NCBI GenBank assembly: GCA_023128195.1
Contig: JAGMEL010000210.1
Span: forward strand, 1 to 24,678
Length of the DNA: 24,678 nt
DNA from: Caldifarciminota bacterium
Lineage (GTDB): Bacteria > Hydrothermota > Tepidihabitantia > SM23-42
Direction: 5' to 3'
Below, piece after piece: positions 21,742-24,678 of this stretch; the first letter of the stretch is position 1, and the number at the start of each line of letters is the position of its first letter. The position numbers were made by a program, and so were the translations under genes. The notes beneath the pieces are model-generated. The model saw nothing but the letters and a program-made list of their open reading frames with translations. It was not told where the DNA came from and did not search any database.

Positions 21742-21757
21742 TGCAAAATCCATGCCC
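21742..21757 (-). promoter_or_regulatory. Sigma-54 (-24/-12) promoter upstream of the lipoprotein gene
   Basis: On the minus strand GGGCAT-GGATT-TTGCA matches the TGGCAC-N5-TTGCW consensus, with GG and GC exactly 12 bases apart. The predicted start is about 12 bases before the GAGGAGG-ATG of the gene at 21718. The TTGATAC repeats at about 21819 and 21839 could be activator sites, but that is a guess. Confidence 0.6.
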
Positions 21758-21848
21758 GAATAGAATCTCCGTGTTTTCGAAACATTTTAATAAATATCGT
21801 ATAATCACCGTATGATTTTTGATACACCAATGGTCATAATTGATACGC

Positions 21849-23201
21849 TCATTCTTTTTTGATTCCCAATTGCTTGATACGTCGTGAGAGATTACTCCTT
21901 TGAACACCCAATTTTTCTGCGGTCTTTGATATGTTCCATTGATTAAGTGCTAATTGGGTTCTGATATACCTCTTCTCCATATCGTTCTTTACGACACCCA
22001 GGTTTTTCGGTTCGGTAAATATGTCTTCTTCTGTTACAGCACTGATTCCATTTCCAATATGTAAACTATCAATTGTAATTTCTTCCTCCTTGCAAATAAT
22101 GACTGCCCGCTCGATAATATTCCTTAGTTCTCTAATATTACCTGAGAAATATAATGTGCTGAGATAAGATTCGGCTTCTTTATTCAATCTTTTCAGATGA
22201 AAACCATTTTCAAAACAATATTCTTTCAAAAAATGGTTTGCTAATAATGGTATATCTATTCGTCGCTCCCTCAAAGGGTGTAAATAAATCTGAAAAACGT
22301 TTATCCTGTGATATAAGTCAGCACGAAAATTGCCTTTTTTAATCTCCTCGGTGATATTTTTATTGGTCGCCGCAATTACCCTGAGATCAACCTTTATTGA
22401 AGACAGTCCTCCTATTCTTTGAAATTCACCATCCTCCAAGACTCTCAATACCTTTGCCTGGGTATGTTGATCCATATCACCGATTTCGTCCAAAAAGATT
22501 GTTCCTTTATCAGCCATTTCGAATTTACCAATTTTGCGCTGGTAAGCACCTGTGAATGCCCCTTTTTCAAAACCAAACAATTCGCTCTCAATCAATTCAT
22601 TAGGAATAGCTGCACAATTTACCTTTATAAATGGTTTGCCTTTCCTCGAACTAAATTGGTGAATCCAGTAGCTAACAAGTTCTTTACCAGTACCACTCTC
22701 GCCTGTTATGATTACTCGGCTATTGGTTGAAGCAACACACTTTATATCATCCCAAATCTTTTTCATCTGCGGAGATTCTCCAATCATCTGATACTGTTTA
22801 TCTTGCCTGTGTAACCACTCTCTCCGTTCTTTATTAAAACTTCTTTTTTCCAGAGCATGATCGACTGTAATTAAAACTCTATCCATACTCAAAGGCTTTT
22901 CTAAAAAATCATAGGCACCACGCTTCATCGCCTGGACCGCCTTCTCAATAGTACCGTGTCCTGATATCAAAATCACTTCAATTTCCGGATCAGTATCTTT
23001 TATTCTTTTTAATACCTCTAACCCATCAATCCCCGGCAACAGAACATCGAGAAGCACGATATCTATGTCATCCTTTTCAACAGAGACTAAACCCTTTTCG
23101 CCGTCTGATACTTCTAAAGCCTCATAACCCTCATCAGTCAATATTTCACCAAGGTTTGTCCTTATACTGGCATTATCATCGATTATTAATACCTTAGCCA
23201 T
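21849..23201 (-). CDS. Sigma-54-dependent response regulator, NtrC family
   Basis: The product has 450 residues. Receiver domain 1-120: acidic Asp8/Asp9, phospho-acceptor Asp52 in IVLLDVLLPG, Ser80 and Lys102 in FLEKPLS. AAA+ domain about 140-375: Walker A GESGTGKE at 167-174, the sigma-54-contacting GAFTGA loop at 214-219, Walker B TIFLDEIGD at about 234 and the Arg-finger region. A Fis-type helix-turn-helix lies at about 418-450 (NISKTAEKLGVQRSNLSRRI). I chose ATG 23201, with GGAGGT 4 bases upstream, rather than the GTG at 23213, which lies inside that ribosome site's neighbourhood and has none of its own. Phosphorylated by the adjacent kinase, it should activate sigma-54 promoters such as 21742-21757. 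The stop is a functional TGA. Confidence 0.93.
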   Translation of the reverse strand: MAKVLIIDDNASIRTNLGEILTDEGYEALEVSDGEKGLVSVEKDDIDIVLLDVLLPGIDGLEVLKRIKDTDPEIEVILISGHGTIEKAVQAMKRGAYDFLEKPLSMDRVLITVDHALEKRSFNKERREWLHRQDKQYQMIGESPQMKKIWDDIKCVASTNSRVIITGESGTGKELVSYWIHQFSSRKGKPFIKVNCAAIPNELIESELFGFEKGAFTGAYQRKIGKFEMADKGTIFLDEIGDMDQHTQAKVLRVLEDGEFQRIGGLSSIKVDLRVIAATNKNITEEIKKGNFRADLYHRINVFQIYLHPLRERRIDIPLLANHFLKEYCFENGFHLKRLNKEAESYLSTLYFSGNIRELRNIIERAVIICKEEEITIDSLHIGNGISAVTEEDIFTEPKNLGVVKNDMEKRYIRTQLALNQWNISKTAEKLGVQRSNLSRRIKQLGIKKE

Positions 23202-23260
23202 TAGTACCTCCACTATTCTCGGATAAATTTTTCCGCAAACCCCATTAGATAAGAATTCAT

Positions 23261-24421
23261 CTAACCGGGTAAAGGTAACCTTATTATAATTCTGGTTCCC
23301 TTTCCAGACTCACTCTCAATAATAACTTCACCTCCGTGCTCATTGACAATCTGCTTCACTACTGCCAATCCTAATCCAGTACCTTTAGTCTTTGTCGTGA
23401 AGTATGGATCAAATACCCTATCAAGATTTTCCGAATCAAAACCCGAACCATTATCCTCAAAATAAACAATCACCTCACCTCTGTTCCTTTCTGTCTTTAT
23501 TAATATCTCCCCCTTATTGTTATCGAACGCATCAAGAGAATTCTTAAGCAGATTTAAAAAGACCCGTCGCATAAGTTCTTTATCAAGGTAAATTTTACTT
23601 ATTTTCGGATCTAATATTTTAGTTATCTTAACACCTTTTGAATAATCCTCATAATCTGTAATTATTTCTTTAATTAAAGTATTAAGGTTGGTCGGTCTTA
23701 AAGCTGGGTATGGAGAACGGGCGAAATCAGAAAACTCCTTAGCCAATTTTTGTAATGTGTTTATTTCAGTTAAAATCATCTGACTGCTCTTTTCCAGAAT
23801 TTTTGGTAAGTCTTTATCCTTATTCTTAAATCGCTTTATCAATCTTTCCGTAGAAAGCCTGATTGCAGTCAAAGGATTTCTAATTTCATGCGCCATGGTC
23901 CGCGCCGCATCGCGCCAGGCAGCAATCCTCTCGGTCTGTTTCAATCTTTCCCTGCTTCTCTTTAACTGAACAGTCATCTCATTAAAGGCATTTACCACCT
24001 TTCCAATTTCACCCCCTGGTTGTGAAATCGTGATTTCCAGATCACCTTTTCCTGCCTTAGACAATGCAACAGATAATTCCCTCAGGGGTTTTGTTATGCG
24101 GAAAAGAATTAAAGAAATTATTATTACTGACAAAAGAAAAAATACAGTACCGAATAGCAGACTAAATCCGATAATTTGTCCTTCAAAAAGATTTCTCAAT
24201 CCTTTTAATTGACGATATGTCTTTAAAGCCTTTTCTGCCTGAGTCTGTTCAAGAGGATTCTGGGCACTGTTAACCGCAATCACCAACCCTTTTTCGATCT
24301 CCTTATTCTCCCAGAGGCCAAAAGTTGTGGTTGTAAGATAAAGCATAAATGCAATAAGGAAACACGTATAAATGAGGGACATCACCGCAAAGATTAAAAT
24401 TGCCCTGCCTCTTAAACTCAT
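23261..24421 (-). CDS. NtrY/NtrB-like membrane histidine kinase
   Basis: The product has 386 residues. There are two membrane segments (about 8-30 and 83-108) around a short extracytoplasmic part, HAMP at about 108-160, then AAWRDAARTMAHEIRNPLTAIRLSTERL with phospho-acceptor His178, a block typical of NtrY. The ATP-binding domain has NLLKNSLDAF, the G1 box EDNGSGFD, the F-box DPYFTTKTKGTGLGL and a GKGTRIIIRLP end. It is expected to phosphorylate the response regulator encoded 59 bases downstream. The ATG overlaps the TGA of the upstream gene (ATGA), so its translation is coupled to that gene. The sensed signal is unknown. The sensor part is too short for a classic PAS or periplasmic binding domain. 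Confidence 0.92.
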   Translation of the reverse strand: MSLRGRAILIFAVMSLIYTCFLIAFMLYLTTTTFGLWENKEIEKGLVIAVNSAQNPLEQTQAEKALKTYRQLKGLRNLFEGQIIGFSLLFGTVFFLLSVIIISLILFRITKPLRELSVALSKAGKGDLEITISQPGGEIGKVVNAFNEMTVQLKRSRERLKQTERIAAWRDAARTMAHEIRNPLTAIRLSTERLIKRFKNKDKDLPKILEKSSQMILTEINTLQKLAKEFSDFARSPYPALRPTNLNTLIKEIITDYEDYSKGVKITKILDPKISKIYLDKELMRRVFLNLLKNSLDAFDNNKGEILIKTERNRGEVIVYFEDNGSGFDSENLDRVFDPYFTTKTKGTGLGLAVVKQIVNEHGGEVIIESESGKGTRIIIRLPLPG

Positions 24422-24678
24422 CTCTTTAAAAGTTCCTTACCCTTGACCCAGACTGAATTCTGCCTGGGATATTTAAAATTCCAAAACGCGTTAAGATCAA
24501 ATTGTTTTGCCTCTATAGCCTCAATTTCAATAGTGTTCAGCATAGCATCTATTTTTATAGAATACTGATTATTATCCTGAATCAGTACCAAAGAAACAAC
24601 ACTCATTTTTACTGAACTCACGGCGGTCTTTGCCTGTTCGAACTCAGTAAGAATTATCAGAGAATCTGAGCCAATAGA
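24418..24678 (-). CDS. C-terminal part of an unknown gene (runs off right edge)
   Basis: The frame is open from the right edge to TGA at 24420-24418. It covers 86 residues and starts ...SIGSDSLIILTEFEQAKTAV... with no need for the internal GTG at 24621. The visible part has alternating strands (VSLVLIQDNNQYSIKIDAML, NTIEIEAIEAKQFDLN) and ends NSVWVKGKELLKR, a style of exported beta-rich protein. I do not recognise a family. The four-base overlap with the kinase start means it is cotranscribed with it and could encode a signal-related partner. The left-end context does not decide its function. Confidence 0.7.
   Translation of the reverse strand, partial: SIGSDSLIILTEFEQAKTAVSSVKMSVVSLVLIQDNNQYSIKIDAMLNTIEIEAIEAKQFDLNAFWNFKYPRQNSVWVKGKELLKR

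Overview
The window reads as AT-rich DNA (roughly 38-40% GC by eye) from an uncultured Gram-negative, diderm bacterium. The evidence is several lipobox signal peptides, FecR- and BtuF-like envelope proteins, an NtrY/NtrC-type sigma-54 two-component pair, and several secreted proteins ending in a type IX-secretion-like C-terminal sorting domain (YPNPF near its start, SG(I/V)YF near its end, a KK-hydrophobic-K/R tail). This combination fits candidate division WOR-3 or a relative in the wider FCB-like groups. The phylum is inferred from style, not from a marker gene.

Layout. 1-790 (-): 5' part of a secreted protein, cut by the left edge. 791-912: divergent promoters. 913-2805 (+): a DUF2007 protein and a CapA-type metallophosphatase. 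2886-7240 (-): a two-gene unit with an LVIVD-repeat propeller protein and a heparinase II/III-like lyase broken by one in-frame TGA. 7241-7599: a divergent intergenic region with two consensus promoters flanking a string of small palindromes. 7600-12972 (+): a tight run encoding a lipoprotein, a membrane protein, a FecR-domain protein, a BtuFCD-like ABC importer and a YjbQ-family protein. 13056-13841 (-): a lipoprotein nuclease with its own leaderless promoter. 13921-20161 (-): an operon-like run of three large secreted proteins with sorting domains (beta-helix-like protein, GH39-like glycosidase, CocE-type hydrolase). 20180-20275: remnant of another sorting domain. 20337-21718 (-): a small membrane protein and a lipoprotein behind a sigma-54-type promoter. 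21849-24678 (-): a sigma-54 activator, its NtrY-like histidine kinase, and the C-terminal end of an upstream gene cut by the right edge.

How the parts work together. The secreted lyase, glycosidase and hydrolase suggest extracellular breakdown of polysaccharide or peptide material, with the sorting domains attaching or exporting the enzymes through the outer membrane. The NtrY/NtrC-like pair lies just upstream of a sigma-54-like promoter that would drive the lipoprotein and its neighbour. The ABC importer resembles corrinoid or iron-chelate uptake.

The most unusual signals are three. (1) Three genes have a near-perfect sigma-70 promoter (TTGACA, 16 nt, TATAAT) ending exactly 5 nt before the ATG, which predicts leaderless mRNAs, while other genes in the window keep a strong Shine-Dalgarno. 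(2) The sorting domains are built partly from seven-base tandem repeats or palindromes placed in frame at the same loops. (3) A single TGA sits where a tryptophan is expected in the secreted lyase.
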